DNA of 64,000 nt from Sphaerotilus sulfidivorans. GTDB lineage: Bacteria; Pseudomonadota; Gammaproteobacteria; Burkholderiales; Burkholderiaceae_C. Below, piece after piece: positions 38,947 through 50,480 of this stretch. Positions within the stretch are counted from its first letter, which is position 1. Each line of letters opens with the position of its first letter. The notes under the pieces are model-generated. The model searched no databases and had not been told where the DNA came from. It was given only the letters and a program-made list of their open reading frames with translations. Location of the stretch: assembly GCF_013426975.1 (NCBI RefSeq), contig NZ_JACCPY010000008.1:62001-126000 (forward strand). The letters are read 5' to 3'. The position numbers were made by a program, and so were the translations under genes.

Positions 38947-40290
38947 ATGAAACCCGTGATTGCCCTCGTCGGACGTCCCAACGTCGGCAAGTCCACGCTC
39001 TTCAACCGCCTGACGCGCAGCCGTGACGCCATCGTCGCGGACTATGCCGGCCTGACCCGCGATCGCCACTACGGCGACGGTCGTGTCGGCACCTACGAGT
39101 TCATCGTCATCGACACCGGCGGCTTCGAGCCCGACAGCTCCGAGGGCATCTACCACGAGATGGCCAAGCAGACCTGCCAGGCAGTGGCCGAGGCGGATGC
39201 GGTCATCTTCGTCGTCGACGTGCGTGCGGGCCTGTCGGCCCAGGACCATGACATCGCGCGCTATCTGCGCTCGACCGGCAAGCGCGTGCTGCTGGCGGCC
39301 AACAAGGCCGAGGGCATGAAGGACGGCCCGCAGCTGGCCGAGTTCTTCGAGCTGGGCATCGGCGAGCCGATCGCCGTCTCCTCGGCCCACGGCCAGGGCG
39401 TGCGCAGCCTGATCGACATGGCGCTCGAGGGCCTGGTGCCCGAAGAGGACGAGGACGAGGCCGAGGTCGACGACGCCGACCGCCCGGTGCGGCTGGCGGT
39501 GTGCGGCCGCCCCAATGTCGGCAAGTCGACGCTGATCAACACCTGGCTGGGCGAGGAGCGGCTGGTCGCCTTCGATCAGGCCGGCACCACCCGCGACGCG
39601 ATCCATGTGCCCTTCGAGCGCGATGGCCAGCGCTACGAGCTGATCGACACCGCCGGCCTGCGCCGCAAGGGCCGGGTGTTCGAGTCGATCGAGAAGTTCT
39701 CGGTGGTCAAGACGCTGCAGGCGATTGCCGACGCCAATGTCGTGCTGCTGCTGATCGATGCCACCGAGGGCGTGTCCGACCAGGATGCGCACATCGCCGG
39801 CTACATTCTCGATTCGGGCCGTGCGGTGGTCATCGCGATCAACAAGTGGGATGCGGTCGACGAGTACCAGCGCCAGATGCTGCAGCGCTCGATCGAGACG
39901 CGGCTGTCCTTCCTGAAGTTCGCGCCGCTGCTCAACATCTCGGCGCGGCGCCGCCAGGGCCTGGGCCCGCTGTGGCAGGCGATCGAGGCCTCCTGGGCCT
40001 CGGCGCGCTGCAAGATGCCCACGCCGGTGCTGACCCGGCTGCTGCAGGAGGCGGTGGCCTTCCAGCAGCCCAAGCGGGCCGGATCCTTCCGCCCGAAACT
40101 GCGTTATGCCCACCAGGGTGGGCAGAACCCGCCGGTGATCGTGATTCACGGCAATGCCGTGGAGCATGTCACCGACGTGTACAAGCGCTATCTGGAGAGC
40201 CGGTTCCGCGAGCATTTCAAGCTCGTCGGCACTCCGTTGCGCATCGAGTTGCGCGCCTCGCGCAATCCCTTCACGGAAAAGGATTCCTGA
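38947..40290 (+). CDS. der: Ribosome-biogenesis GTPase Der (EngA)
   Basis: Essential double GTPase needed for 50S subunit maturation. The 447-residue product has GTPase domain 1 ([14 protein letters not shown] at residues 8-21, DTGGF, then NKAEG), an acidic linker ([15 protein letters not shown]), GTPase domain 2 ([15 protein letters not shown] about residue 185, [14 protein letters not shown]) and the C-terminal KH-like domain ([12 protein letters not shown]-type segment [20 protein letters not shown]). It lies between bamB and hfq as in many Betaproteobacteria. Confidence 0.97.
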   Translation: MKPVIALVGRPNVGKSTLFNRLTRSRDAIVADYAGLTRDRHYGDGRVGTYEFIVIDTGGFEPDSSEGIYHEMAKQTCQAVAEADAVIFVVDVRAGLSAQDHDIARYLRSTGKRVLLAANKAEGMKDGPQLAEFFELGIGEPIAVSSAHGQGVRSLIDMALEGLVPEEDEDEAEVDDADRPVRLAVCGRPNVGKSTLINTWLGEERLVAFDQAGTTRDAIHVPFERDGQRYELIDTAGLRRKGRVFESIEKFSVVKTLQAIADANVVLLLIDATEGVSDQDAHIAGYILDSGRAVVIAINKWDAVDEYQRQMLQRSIETRLSFLKFAPLLNISARRRQGLGPLWQAIEASWASARCKMPTPVLTRLLQEAVAFQQPKRAGSFRPKLRYAHQGGQNPPVIVIHGNAVEHVTDVYKRYLESRFREHFKLVGTPLRIELRASRNPFTEKDS

Positions 40291-40364
40291 ATCCCGGGAC
40301 CCCGATACCGCGCGTGTGATAACGTGCGGCACTTCGACTCCACTTTTCCAACACGGAGCATATC

Positions 40365-40607
40365 GTGAGCAACAAAGGGCAACTGCTACAAGACCCCTTC
40401 CTGAACCTCCTGCGCAAGGAGCATGTTCCGGTCTCGATCTATCTGGTCAACGGCATCAAGCTGCAGGGCCACATCGAGTCCTTCGACCAGTATGTGGTGC
40501 TGCTGCGCAATACCGTGACCCAGATGGTCTACAAGCACGCGATCTCCACCGTCGTGCCGGGCCGTCCGGTGAACTTCCACGCGGCAGAGTCTCCCGAGCC
40601 GCACTGA
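40365..40607 (+). CDS. hfq: RNA chaperone Hfq
   Basis: Hexameric Sm-like protein that pairs small RNAs with mRNAs. The 80-residue product begins [20 protein letters not shown], with Sm1 ([20 protein letters not shown]) and Sm2 containing [10 protein letters not shown]. The short C-terminal tail is typical for Betaproteobacteria. The start is a GTG at 40365 with GGAG a few bases upstream. A GATAAC box at 40318-40323 could be a weak -10. hflX, hflK and hflC follow, as in E. coli. Confidence 0.97.
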   Translation: MSNKGQLLQDPFLNLLRKEHVPVSIYLVNGIKLQGHIESFDQYVVLLRNTVTQMVYKHAISTVVPGRPVNFHAAESPEPH

Positions 40608-40653
40608 CCCCTGATTCTCCAGCAATCGCCCTCAAGGCACTTTCTCGTCCATC

Positions 40654-41892
40654 TTGACTGAAACGGCTTCTCTCGCGCCTCCACGCGCTGTTCTGGTCGG
40701 GGTGGATCTCGGCCCCGGGTCTTCCTTCGATCCTTCCCTGGACGAGCTGGCCTTGCTGGCCGAATCCGCGGGCGACCTCCCGGTCGCCCGCATCATTGCC
40801 CGCCGCAAGTCGCCGGATCCAGCCCTGTTCGTCGGCTCCGGCAAGGCCGAGGAGATTCGCCTGACGGTGCTCGAGCACCGCGCGCAGTGCGTGATCTTCG
40901 ACCAGGCCCTGGGGCCCGCGCAGCAGCGCAATCTCGAACGCGTGCTCGGCGTCGAGGTTCTCGACCGCACCGGGCTGATTCTCGACATCTTCGCCGCGCG
41001 TGCGCGCAGCCATGAAGGCAAGCTTCAGGTCGAGTTGGCCAAGCTGCAGTATCTGGCCACCCGGCTGGTGCGCCGCTGGTCGCATCTGGAGCGGCAGAAG
41101 GGCGGCCACGGCCTGCGCGGCGGCCCCGGCGAGACGCAGATCGAACTCGACCGGCGCATGATCGACACCCGCATCAAGTCGGTCAAGGAACGTCTGGCCA
41201 AGGTCAAGCGCCAGCGCGGCACCCAGCGCCGTGCCCGCGAGCGCCGCGGCACCTTCCGCATCTCGCTGGTCGGCTACACGAATGCAGGCAAGAGCACGCT
41301 GTTCAACGCGATGGTCAAGGCACGCAGCTATGCGGCCGATCAGCTCTTCGCCACGCTCGACACCACCGTGCGCCAGCTCTATCTCGAGGACGCCGGCTGC
41401 AGCGTCTCGCTGTCGGACACCGTCGGCTTCATCCGCGATCTGCCGCACGGCCTGGTCGAGGCCTTCCAGGCCACGTTGCAGGAAGCGGCCGATGCCGACC
41501 TGCTGCTGCATGTGGTCGATGCCGCCAGCCCGAACCGCCTCGAGCAGATCGAGGAGGTGATGCGGGTGCTGCAGGAAATCGATGCCGCGGGCATCCGCCA
41601 GATGCTGGTGTTCAACAAGCTCGATGCGCTCGAGGACGATGCGCGGCCTCGCGTGATGGTCGACCAGTTCGAGATCGAGCCGGGTCGCAGCATCGAGCGG
41701 CTGCATGTCAGCGCCCGCAGCGGCGAGGGGCTCGCGCAGCTGCGCGAGCGTCTGGCCGCGATCGTTCTCGAGGCGGACGAGCCGAGCCCGCCCGCCGAAC
41801 ATGATCCCCGTTTCGATCGGGACGGAACCATTGCCCCGGATTGGCGCTCCGACCCGGAGGATCATTTTCAACCCGCGCCGGATGCGGCGTGA
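40654..41892 (+). CDS. hflX: Ribosome-splitting GTPase HflX
   Basis: GTPase that binds the 50S subunit and splits stalled ribosomes under stress. The 412-residue product has the N-terminal HflX domain (AVLVGVDLGP, ALFVGSGKAEEIRL, CVIFDQALGPAQQRNLERVL), a charged helical arm (RLVRRWSHLERQKGGHGLRG, GPGETQIELDRR) and the G domain (GYTNAGKSTLFNAM, SDTVGFIRDLPHGLVEAFQ, NKLD). The frame can start only at TTG 40654 if the N-terminal strand is to be complete, and there is no strong ribosome binding site, so the exact start is uncertain. Confidence 0.93.
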   Translation: MTETASLAPPRAVLVGVDLGPGSSFDPSLDELALLAESAGDLPVARIIARRKSPDPALFVGSGKAEEIRLTVLEHRAQCVIFDQALGPAQQRNLERVLGVEVLDRTGLILDIFAARARSHEGKLQVELAKLQYLATRLVRRWSHLERQKGGHGLRGGPGETQIELDRRMIDTRIKSVKERLAKVKRQRGTQRRARERRGTFRISLVGYTNAGKSTLFNAMVKARSYAADQLFATLDTTVRQLYLEDAGCSVSLSDTVGFIRDLPHGLVEAFQATLQEAADADLLLHVVDAASPNRLEQIEEVMRVLQEIDAAGIRQMLVFNKLDALEDDARPRVMVDQFEIEPGRSIERLHVSARSGEGLAQLRERLAAIVLEADEPSPPAEHDPRFDRDGTIAPDWRSDPEDHFQPAPDAA

Positions 41893-41912
41893 GCCATGTT
41901 GTAATTCCGGAC

Positions 41913-43232
41913 ATGAACAACACGAAACCGATGGGTGAGCGCATCGTCTCGTCCCGCCTGGCCGATGTGGCTGGTGCAGCCCTTCATCTGGTGGCCGGTG
42001 CCGTCAGGCAGCTGACACGTCGGGGGCATGGCCCGGCAGGCGTCACCGTCCTGAACAATTCCGGACGCAATGACGGTCCGCCCGATCTCGACGAGCTGTG
42101 GCGCGACTTCAACCAGAAGCTCGGCGGTCTTTTCGGTGGCAAGGGCGGCCCGGGCTCGCCGACGCCGTCCGGTCAGCCTGACCCGTCGGAGGGGCGTGCG
42201 GTCGGCATCGGCGGCGGCCTGATTGCCGGCGTGGCGGCGGTGCTCTGGCTGGGCAGCGGCTTCTTCATCGTGCAGGAAGGCGAGCAGGCGGTCATCCTGA
42301 CCTTCGGCAAGTTCAGCCGGACCGTCGAGGCGGGCATCCAGTATCGGCTGCCCGGACCGTTCCAGTCGCACGAGACGGTCAGCGTCACCCAGACCCGCTC
42401 GACCGAGATCGGCCGCAATGCGGTGGTGCAGACCACCGGCCTGCGCGACTCCTCGATGCTGACGCAGGACGAGAACATCGTCGACATCCGCTTCACCGTG
42501 CAGTGGCGGCTGAAGCAGGCCAAGGATTTCCTGTTCGAGAATCGCAATGTCGAGGAGGCGGTGGTGCATGCCGCCGAGAGCGCGGTGCGCGAGATCGTCG
42601 GCCGCAGCACGATGAACTCGGTGCTCTACGAGCAGCGCGACGCGATCGCGGTCGATCTGGTCAAGTCCATCCAGGCCCAGCTCGACCGGCTCAAGGCAGG
42701 CATCCTGGTGACGAACGTCAACGTGCAGAGCGTGCAGGCGCCCGAGCAGGTCCAGGCCGCCTTCGACGATGCGGTCAAGGCCGGCGCCGATCGCGAGCGT
42801 CTGAAGAACGAAGGCCAGGCCTATGCCAACGACATCATTCCGAAGGCGCGTGGCACGGCCGCACGCCTGATGGAGGAGTCCGAGGCCTACCGCGCACGCG
42901 TGGTGGCCCAGGCCATCGGTGACAGCGAGCGCTTCCGCAGCGTGCTGGCCGAATACCAGAAGGCCCCAGCGGTCACCCGAGACCGGCTCTACATCGACAC
43001 GATGTCGCAGGTCTACTCCAATGTCAGCAAGGTCATGGTCGACTCGCGCAGCGGCAGCAATCTGCTCTACCTGCCGCTCGATCGGCTGATGCAGCAGTCG
43101 GCGGCCAACGCGCCGGTGCCGGCTGCCCAGGCGCCGGCCTCGGCGGCACAGCCGGAGCCGTCCGCAGGCACGGCGGGTGGGGACATCCGTTCCCGTGATG
43201 GTCAGCGCGGTCGCGATCGTGACGGTCGCTGA
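41913..43232 (+). CDS. hflK: FtsH protease activity modulator HflK
   Basis: SPFH/prohibitin-family inner-membrane protein that forms, with HflC, a cage around the FtsH protease. The 439-residue product has the N-terminal motif DGPPDLDELWRDFNQKLGGL (HflK-specific), a membrane helix (GGLIAGVAAVLWLGSGFFIV, about residues 90-109), the band-7 domain (EGEQAVILTFGKFSRTVEAG onward) and a Pro/Ala/Ser-rich tail. The first about 45 residues before the DGPPDLDEL block look like an added amphipathic segment. The ATG at 41913 has no Shine-Dalgarno sequence but has a TGTAAT box (41900-41905) seven bases upstream. Confidence 0.92.
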   Translation: MNNTKPMGERIVSSRLADVAGAALHLVAGAVRQLTRRGHGPAGVTVLNNSGRNDGPPDLDELWRDFNQKLGGLFGGKGGPGSPTPSGQPDPSEGRAVGIGGGLIAGVAAVLWLGSGFFIVQEGEQAVILTFGKFSRTVEAGIQYRLPGPFQSHETVSVTQTRSTEIGRNAVVQTTGLRDSSMLTQDENIVDIRFTVQWRLKQAKDFLFENRNVEEAVVHAAESAVREIVGRSTMNSVLYEQRDAIAVDLVKSIQAQLDRLKAGILVTNVNVQSVQAPEQVQAAFDDAVKAGADRERLKNEGQAYANDIIPKARGTAARLMEESEAYRARVVAQAIGDSERFRSVLAEYQKAPAVTRDRLYIDTMSQVYSNVSKVMVDSRSGSNLLYLPLDRLMQQSAANAPVPAAQAPASAAQPEPSAGTAGGDIRSRDGQRGRDRDGR

Positions 43233-43271
43233 GTCGATTCGCAGGCACAGGCCCCAGGAACAGGCAAGAAC

Positions 43272-44150
43272 ATGAATCGAATCGGACTGATGGGCGTCGG
43301 CGCGATGCTGGCGCTGATGGTGGGATCGTCGACGCTGTTCGTGGTCGACCAGCGCAACTACGCGGTCGTCTATGCGCTCGGCGAGATCAAGGAAGTGATC
43401 ACCGAGCCGGGGCTGAAGTTCAAGCTGCCCCCGCCGCTGCAGAACGTCAAGTTCATCGACCGTCGCACCCAGACCCTCGACAGCCCCGAGACCCGCCCGA
43501 TCTTCACTGCCGAGAAGCAGAGCCTGGTGATCGACTGGCTGATCAAGTGGCGCGTCACCGATGCACGCCAGTTCATCCGCAACACCGGCGTCGATCTGCG
43601 CAATGCCGAGGTGCGGCTGAGCCCGATCGTGCAGGCGGCGCTCAACGAGGAAGTCACCAAGCGCACCGTGGGCACGATGCTCTCGAGCGAGCGCGACAAG
43701 GTGATGCAGGGCGTGATGAAGCGGCTGCAGGATGATGCGAAGAACTTCGGCATCGAGGTGGTCGACGTGCGCATCAAGCGGGTCGACTTCGCCTCGACGG
43801 TGACCGAGTCGGTCTATCGCCGCATGGAGTCCGAGCGCAAGCGGGTCGCCAACGAGCTGCGCTCGCAAGGTGCGGCCGATGGCGAGAAGATCCGCGCCGA
43901 TGCCGACCGCCAGCGCGAGGTCATCCTGGCCGAGGCCTACCGCGAGGCGCAGAAGATCAAGGGCCTGGGCGATGCCGAGGCCTCGTCGATCTATGCCGAG
44001 TCCTTCGGCCGCGATCCGCAGTTCGCGAACTTCTATCGCAGTCTCGAGGCCTATCGCGCGAGCTTCCGCAACAAGACGGACGTGATGGTGGTCGATCCCT
44101 CGAGCGACTTCTTCCGCGTGATGCGCGGCGGCTCCGGCGGCGCGAAGTGA
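43272..44150 (+). CDS. hflC: FtsH protease activity modulator HflC
   Basis: Partner of HflK in the FtsH-regulating membrane complex. The 292-residue product has an N-terminal membrane helix (GVGAMLALMVGSSTLFVV), then the band-7 domain (VDQRNYAVVYALGEIKEVIT, FIDRRTQTLDSPETRPIFTA, LNEEVTKRTVGTMLSSERD) and a long C-terminal coiled coil (VYRRMESERKRVANELRSQG, ADGEKIRADADRQREVILAE). It starts 40 bases after hflK and is followed seven bases later by a DUF2065 gene. Confidence 0.95.
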   Translation: MNRIGLMGVGAMLALMVGSSTLFVVDQRNYAVVYALGEIKEVITEPGLKFKLPPPLQNVKFIDRRTQTLDSPETRPIFTAEKQSLVIDWLIKWRVTDARQFIRNTGVDLRNAEVRLSPIVQAALNEEVTKRTVGTMLSSERDKVMQGVMKRLQDDAKNFGIEVVDVRIKRVDFASTVTESVYRRMESERKRVANELRSQGAADGEKIRADADRQREVILAEAYREAQKIKGLGDAEASSIYAESFGRDPQFANFYRSLEAYRASFRNKTDVMVVDPSSDFFRVMRGGSGGAK

Positions 44151-44157
44151 TACGCGC

Positions 44158-44346
44158 GTGGGCGAATCGCTGCTGACCGCGCTGGCGCTGGTGCTGATCG
44201 TCGAGGGGCTGCTGCCCTTTGCCAGCCCGGTGCAATGGCGCCGCGTCTTCGAGGAACTGCTGAAGATGCAGGATGGCCAGATCCGCTTCGTGGGACTGAT
44301 CAGCATCGTCTGCGGACTGCTGATGCTGGCTTTCCTGGCCGGCTGA
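44158..44346 (+). CDS. DUF2065 (YjeT family) small membrane protein
   Basis: A 62-residue protein with two hydrophobic helices: LLTALALVLIVEGLLPF and IRFVGLISIVCGLLMLAFLAG, with Pro and Trp between them. This is the DUF2065/YjeT pattern. It starts with GTG at 44158, seven bases after hflC. The same hflC-DUF2065 linkage is seen in E. coli (yjeT) and many Betaproteobacteria, so a role with HflKC/FtsH is a guess from context only. Confidence 0.85.
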   Translation: MGESLLTALALVLIVEGLLPFASPVQWRRVFEELLKMQDGQIRFVGLISIVCGLLMLAFLAG

Positions 44347-44365
44347 GCCGTTGTCATCATGCCGA

Positions 44366-44389
44366 CACCGACCCACGTGTGGGTCGGTG
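44366..44389. repeat. Perfect 24-base inverted repeat upstream of hisZ
   Basis: CACCGACCCAC (44366-44376) and GTGGGTCGGTG (44379-44389) are exact inverted copies with two bases between. No U-tract follows on either strand, so it is not a standard terminator. A TAGAAT -10-like box (44416-44421) lies 27 bases downstream, so it could be an operator for the hisZ-purA unit. Confidence 0.75.
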
Positions 44390-44448
44390 ATCTCGTGCTG
44401 CCGTGCGCAGGCCGGTAGAATCACGTTTTTAGTCCTTCCCCCACCGCT

Positions 44449-47014
<2,566 letters not shown>

Positions 47015-47027
47015 TCAAGGAGTTCCC

Positions 47028-47549
47028 ATGCTGACTGATGACGGCAAGCACCTCTATGTTTCCTGGGATGAGTATCACCAGCTGATCGAACGACTGGCCA
47101 TCCAGGTCCACGAGTCCGGCTGGGAGTTCGACCAGATCCTGTGTCTGGCCCGCGGCGGCCTGCGTCCGGGCGACGTGATGTCGCGCGTGTTCGACAAGCC
47201 GCTGGCCATCATGGCCACCAGCTCCTATCGCGCCGAGGCCGGCACGATCCAGGGTCGTCTGGACATGGCCAAGTACATCACCATGCCCAAGGGCGAGCTG
47301 GCGGGGCGTGTCCTGCTGGTCGATGATCTGGCCGACTCTGGCGTGACGCTGCAGGCAGTGGTCGAGCGCCTGCGCGGCATGCCCTCGATCCGTGAACTGC
47401 GTTCGGCGGTGCTGTGGGTCAAGGGCGTGTCCTGCTACACGCCGGACTATTTCGTCGAGATGCTGCCCACCAGCCCGTGGATTCATCAGCCCTTCGAGGA
47501 ATACGATTCGCTGCGCCCGGACGGCCTGCTGCGCAAGACCAGCGTCTGA
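47028..47549 (+). CDS. Phosphoribosyltransferase family protein, substrate uncertain
   Basis: A 173-residue type I phosphoribosyltransferase. The PRPP-binding motif is RVLLVDDLADSGVTL with adjacent acidic residues (about residues 92-106); LCLARGGLRPGDVMSR is the typical early loop. It resembles the xanthine/hypoxanthine or COG2236 group, but the substrate cannot be fixed from sequence. The ATG at 47028 follows AAGGAG closely. It begins 13 bases after purA, so a purine-salvage role is reasonable, and a strong terminator follows. Confidence 0.88.
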   Translation: MLTDDGKHLYVSWDEYHQLIERLAIQVHESGWEFDQILCLARGGLRPGDVMSRVFDKPLAIMATSSYRAEAGTIQGRLDMAKYITMPKGELAGRVLLVDDLADSGVTLQAVVERLRGMPSIRELRSAVLWVKGVSCYTPDYFVEMLPTSPWIHQPFEEYDSLRPDGLLRKTSV

Positions 47550-47579
47550 TGGCCTGATTCTCCAGCCGCATGCGAATGC

Positions 47580-47615
47580 AAAGGCCCGCTCACCGAGAGG
47601 TGAGCGGGCCTTTTT
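47580..47615 (+). terminator. Strong intrinsic terminator after the phosphoribosyltransferase gene
   Basis: A perfect 15-base stem, AAAGGCCCGCTCACC (47580-47594) with GGTGAGCGGGCCTTT (47599-47613), is capped by a GAGA tetraloop and followed by Ts to 47615. It ends the hisZ-purA transcription unit. Confidence 0.93.
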
Positions 47616-47656
47616 CATGGTGTCGACAGCGATTCTTGTGACATGCGCGCCAATGG

Positions 47657-47683
47657 AAAAAGCCGACTTGAAGCCGGCTTTTT
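47657..47683 (-). terminator. Intrinsic terminator of the tRNA-Leu cluster (bidirectional sequence)
   Basis: AAAAAGCCG (47657-47665) and CGGCTTTTT (47675-47683) form a nine-base stem with a U-tract on either strand. It lies eight bases past the 3' end of the last tRNA on the minus strand, so it mainly ends that transcript and backs up the terminator at 47580-47615 from the other side. Confidence 0.8.
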
Positions 47684-47691
47684 CGTCTGTC

Positions 47692-47776
<85 letters not shown>

Positions 47777-47829
47777 CTTGAAATCCTTGACTACGAACGA
47801 TGATCCGGATCTCGAAGATCATCGCAAGA

Positions 47830-47914
<85 letters not shown>

Positions 47915-47997
47915 CTTGAAATCCTGAATACGAGCAAAGACCGGGATTTCAAAGGTCTGTGCAAGTTGTCGAATCTGGCGTATGCTGGATTCGTTGG

Positions 47998-48082
<85 letters not shown>

Positions 48083-48126
48083 TCTTGCGCTGTTTCGAAA
48101 TTTTGTTCCGATCAGCGGAGAACGCC

Positions 48127-48156
48127 AGTGTAGCATGAGAAAAATTCGATCCGCAA
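48127..48156 (-). promoter_or_regulatory. Promoter of the tRNA-Leu cluster
   Basis: On the minus strand, TTGCGG (48156-48151) and TACACT (48132-48127) are spaced by 18 bases. Initiation would fall near 48120, leaving a leader of about 38 bases before the first tRNA. It faces away from rnr, whose start is at 48177. Confidence 0.55.
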
Positions 48157-48176
48157 GTGTTTGAGAAGGAATTTCG

Positions 48177-50453
48177 TTGAACAGCACGCTGATGAGTGAA
48201 GTGGAAGGCACGGTGCAGGGTCACCGTGACGGTCACGGCTTCGTGGTGGTGGAGGGCGGCGAGGCCGACATCTATCTGGCACCGCAGGAAATGAGGGCGG
48301 TGCTGCATCGCGATCGGGTCCGGGTGCGCATCGTGCGCTACGACCGCAAGGGCCGCCCGGAGGGGCGGGTGCTGGAGATCCTGGAGCGGCGGCGGGCGCC
48401 GATCATCGGCCGGCTGCTGCTGGAGAACGGCGTCTGGATCGTCGCGCCGGAGGACAAGCGCTATGGCCAGGACATCCTGATCCCGAAGAACGCCACCGCG
48501 AAGGCCGAGGCCGGCCAGGTGGTCGCCGTCGAGCTGACCGAGCCGCCGTCGCTGCATTCGCAGCCGGTCGGGCGCATCACCGAGGTGCTCGGCGACATCG
48601 ACGATCCCGGCATGGAAATCGAGATCGCGGTGCGCAAGTACGAGGTGCCGCACCGTTTCTCGCCGGAGACGCTGGCGCAGACCGGCAAGCTGCCCGACCG
48701 GGTGCGTGCGGTCGACATGAAGCAGCGCATCAACCTGACCGACGTGCCGCTGGTGACGATCGATGGCGAGGATGCGCGCGACTTCGACGATGCGGTCTAC
48801 TGCGAGCCGGCCAAGGTCGGGCGGCGCAAGGGCTGGCGGCTGGTGGTGGCCATCGCCGACGTCAGCCACTACGTCAAGCCGGGCGACCCGCTCGACGACG
48901 ATGCCTACGAGCGCGCGACCTCGGTCTACTTCCCGCGCCGCGTCATTCCGATGCTTCCGGAGAAGCTCTCCAACGGCCTGTGCTCGCTCAATCCCGAGCA
49001 GAACCGGCTCTCGATGGTCTGCGACATGCTGGTCGATGTCACCGGCGAGGTCGCTGCCTACCAGTTCTATCCGGCGGTGATCTGCTCGCATGCGCGGCTG
49101 ACCTACACCGAGGTGGCTGCGGTGCTGTCGAACACCCGCGGCCCGGAGGCACAGCGCCGCGCCGACCTGGTGCCGCATCTGCTGCACCTGCACGAGGTCT
49201 ACCGCGTGCTGCTCAAGCAGCGCGGCACGCGCGGCGCGATCGACTTCGAGACCACCGAGACGCAGATCGTCTGCGACGACAACGGCCGCATCGAGAAGAT
49301 CGTGCCGCGGGTGCGCACCGAGGCGCATCGGCTGATCGAGGAGGCAATGCTGGCGGCCAATGTCTGTGCCGCCGATTTCATCCAGGCGGCCAGGCATCCG
49401 TCGCTGTACCGCGTCCACGAGGGTCCGACGCCCGAGAAGCGGGTGGCGCTGCAGGCCTATCTGCGCAGCCTGGGCTTGAACCTGTCGGTCAGCGACGAGC
49501 CCAAGCCGGCCGAGCTGCAGGCGCTGGCGCAGCAGACCCGCGACCGGCCGGATGCGGCGCAGATCCACGCGATGCTGCTGCGCTCGATGCAGCAGGCGAT
49601 CTACACGCCGATCAACAGCGGCCACTTCGGTCTGGCCTATGACGCCTACACCCACTTCACCAGCCCGATCCGGCGCTATCCGGACCTGCTGGTGCACCGG
49701 GTGATCAAGGCCATCCTGGGCAAGCGCAAGTACGCGCTGGTGGTGAAGTCCTCGATTCCTGGTGCGGCGCAGCCGCTGCGCCGGCGTCCCGGTGGTGCCA
49801 CTGCCAAGCCGATGCCCCGGATGGAGGGCATCGCGCCGCGCGATCTGGAGGTCTGGGAGGCGGCCGGCGCACACTGCAGCGCCAACGAGCGCCGCGCCGA
49901 CGAGGCCTCGCGCGATGTCGAAGCCTGGCTGAAGTGCAAGTTCATGCGCGACCGCCTCGGCGAGGAGTATTCCGGCACCGTCAGCGCGGCGACCAGCTTC
50001 GGCCTGTTCGTGCAGCTCGACGAGCTGTATGTCGAGGGCCTGGTGCACATCACCGAGCTGGGCGGCGAGTATTTCCGCTACGACGAAGTCCGCCAGGAAC
50101 TGCGCGGCGAGCGCACCGGCGTGCGCTATGCGGTGGGCGTGCGCATCCGGGTGCAGGTCAGCCGGGTCGATCTGGACGGGCGGCGCATCGACTTCCGCCT
50201 GGTGCGCGATCCGCTGGCGCCGGCGCTGCCGCCGGCCGCGCCGGCCGGCAAGGGCGGGCGCGAGCGCGCACCGGCCCGGGCGCAGGACGAGCTGCAGTCG
50301 GTGACCGAGGCCGATCGTGCGGTGCGCCGCGCCGCATCACGCGAGCGTGACCGCACCAACAGCGCGCGGCCTTCGCGCAAGGCCGCCAAGCGCACGGCCA
50401 AGTCCGCAGGCAAGACCGCCACCAAGAACAGCGCGGCCAAGCGCCGGCGCTGA
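48177..50453 (+). CDS. rnr: Ribonuclease R (RNB family exoribonuclease) without the usual N-terminal helix-turn-helix
   Basis: 3'-to-5' exoribonuclease that degrades structured RNA and participates in RNA quality control. The 758-residue product begins at the cold-shock domains (EVEGTVQGHRDGHGFVVVEG), then the RNB catalytic domain with IDGEDARDFDDAVY (metal-binding Asp), YFPRRVIPMLPEKLSNGLCS and FTSPIRRYPDLLVHRVI, the S1 domain (YSGTVSAATSFGLFVQLDEL) and a Lys/Arg-rich tail. The start is TTG at 48177, six bases after AGAAGGA; an ATG at 48192 is further from it. The N-terminal HTH seen in E. coli and Burkholderia RNase R is absent, and the tRNA genes occupy the space. Confidence 0.92.
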   Translation: MNSTLMSEVEGTVQGHRDGHGFVVVEGGEADIYLAPQEMRAVLHRDRVRVRIVRYDRKGRPEGRVLEILERRRAPIIGRLLLENGVWIVAPEDKRYGQDILIPKNATAKAEAGQVVAVELTEPPSLHSQPVGRITEVLGDIDDPGMEIEIAVRKYEVPHRFSPETLAQTGKLPDRVRAVDMKQRINLTDVPLVTIDGEDARDFDDAVYCEPAKVGRRKGWRLVVAIADVSHYVKPGDPLDDDAYERATSVYFPRRVIPMLPEKLSNGLCSLNPEQNRLSMVCDMLVDVTGEVAAYQFYPAVICSHARLTYTEVAAVLSNTRGPEAQRRADLVPHLLHLHEVYRVLLKQRGTRGAIDFETTETQIVCDDNGRIEKIVPRVRTEAHRLIEEAMLAANVCAADFIQAARHPSLYRVHEGPTPEKRVALQAYLRSLGLNLSVSDEPKPAELQALAQQTRDRPDAAQIHAMLLRSMQQAIYTPINSGHFGLAYDAYTHFTSPIRRYPDLLVHRVIKAILGKRKYALVVKSSIPGAAQPLRRRPGGATAKPMPRMEGIAPRDLEVWEAAGAHCSANERRADEASRDVEAWLKCKFMRDRLGEEYSGTVSAATSFGLFVQLDELYVEGLVHITELGGEYFRYDEVRQELRGERTGVRYAVGVRIRVQVSRVDLDGRRIDFRLVRDPLAPALPPAAPAGKGGRERAPARAQDELQSVTEADRAVRRAASRERDRTNSARPSRKAAKRTAKSAGKTATKNSAAKRRR

Positions 50454-50480
50454 TTCAGGCCGAGGCGGGCGACGACGGCT

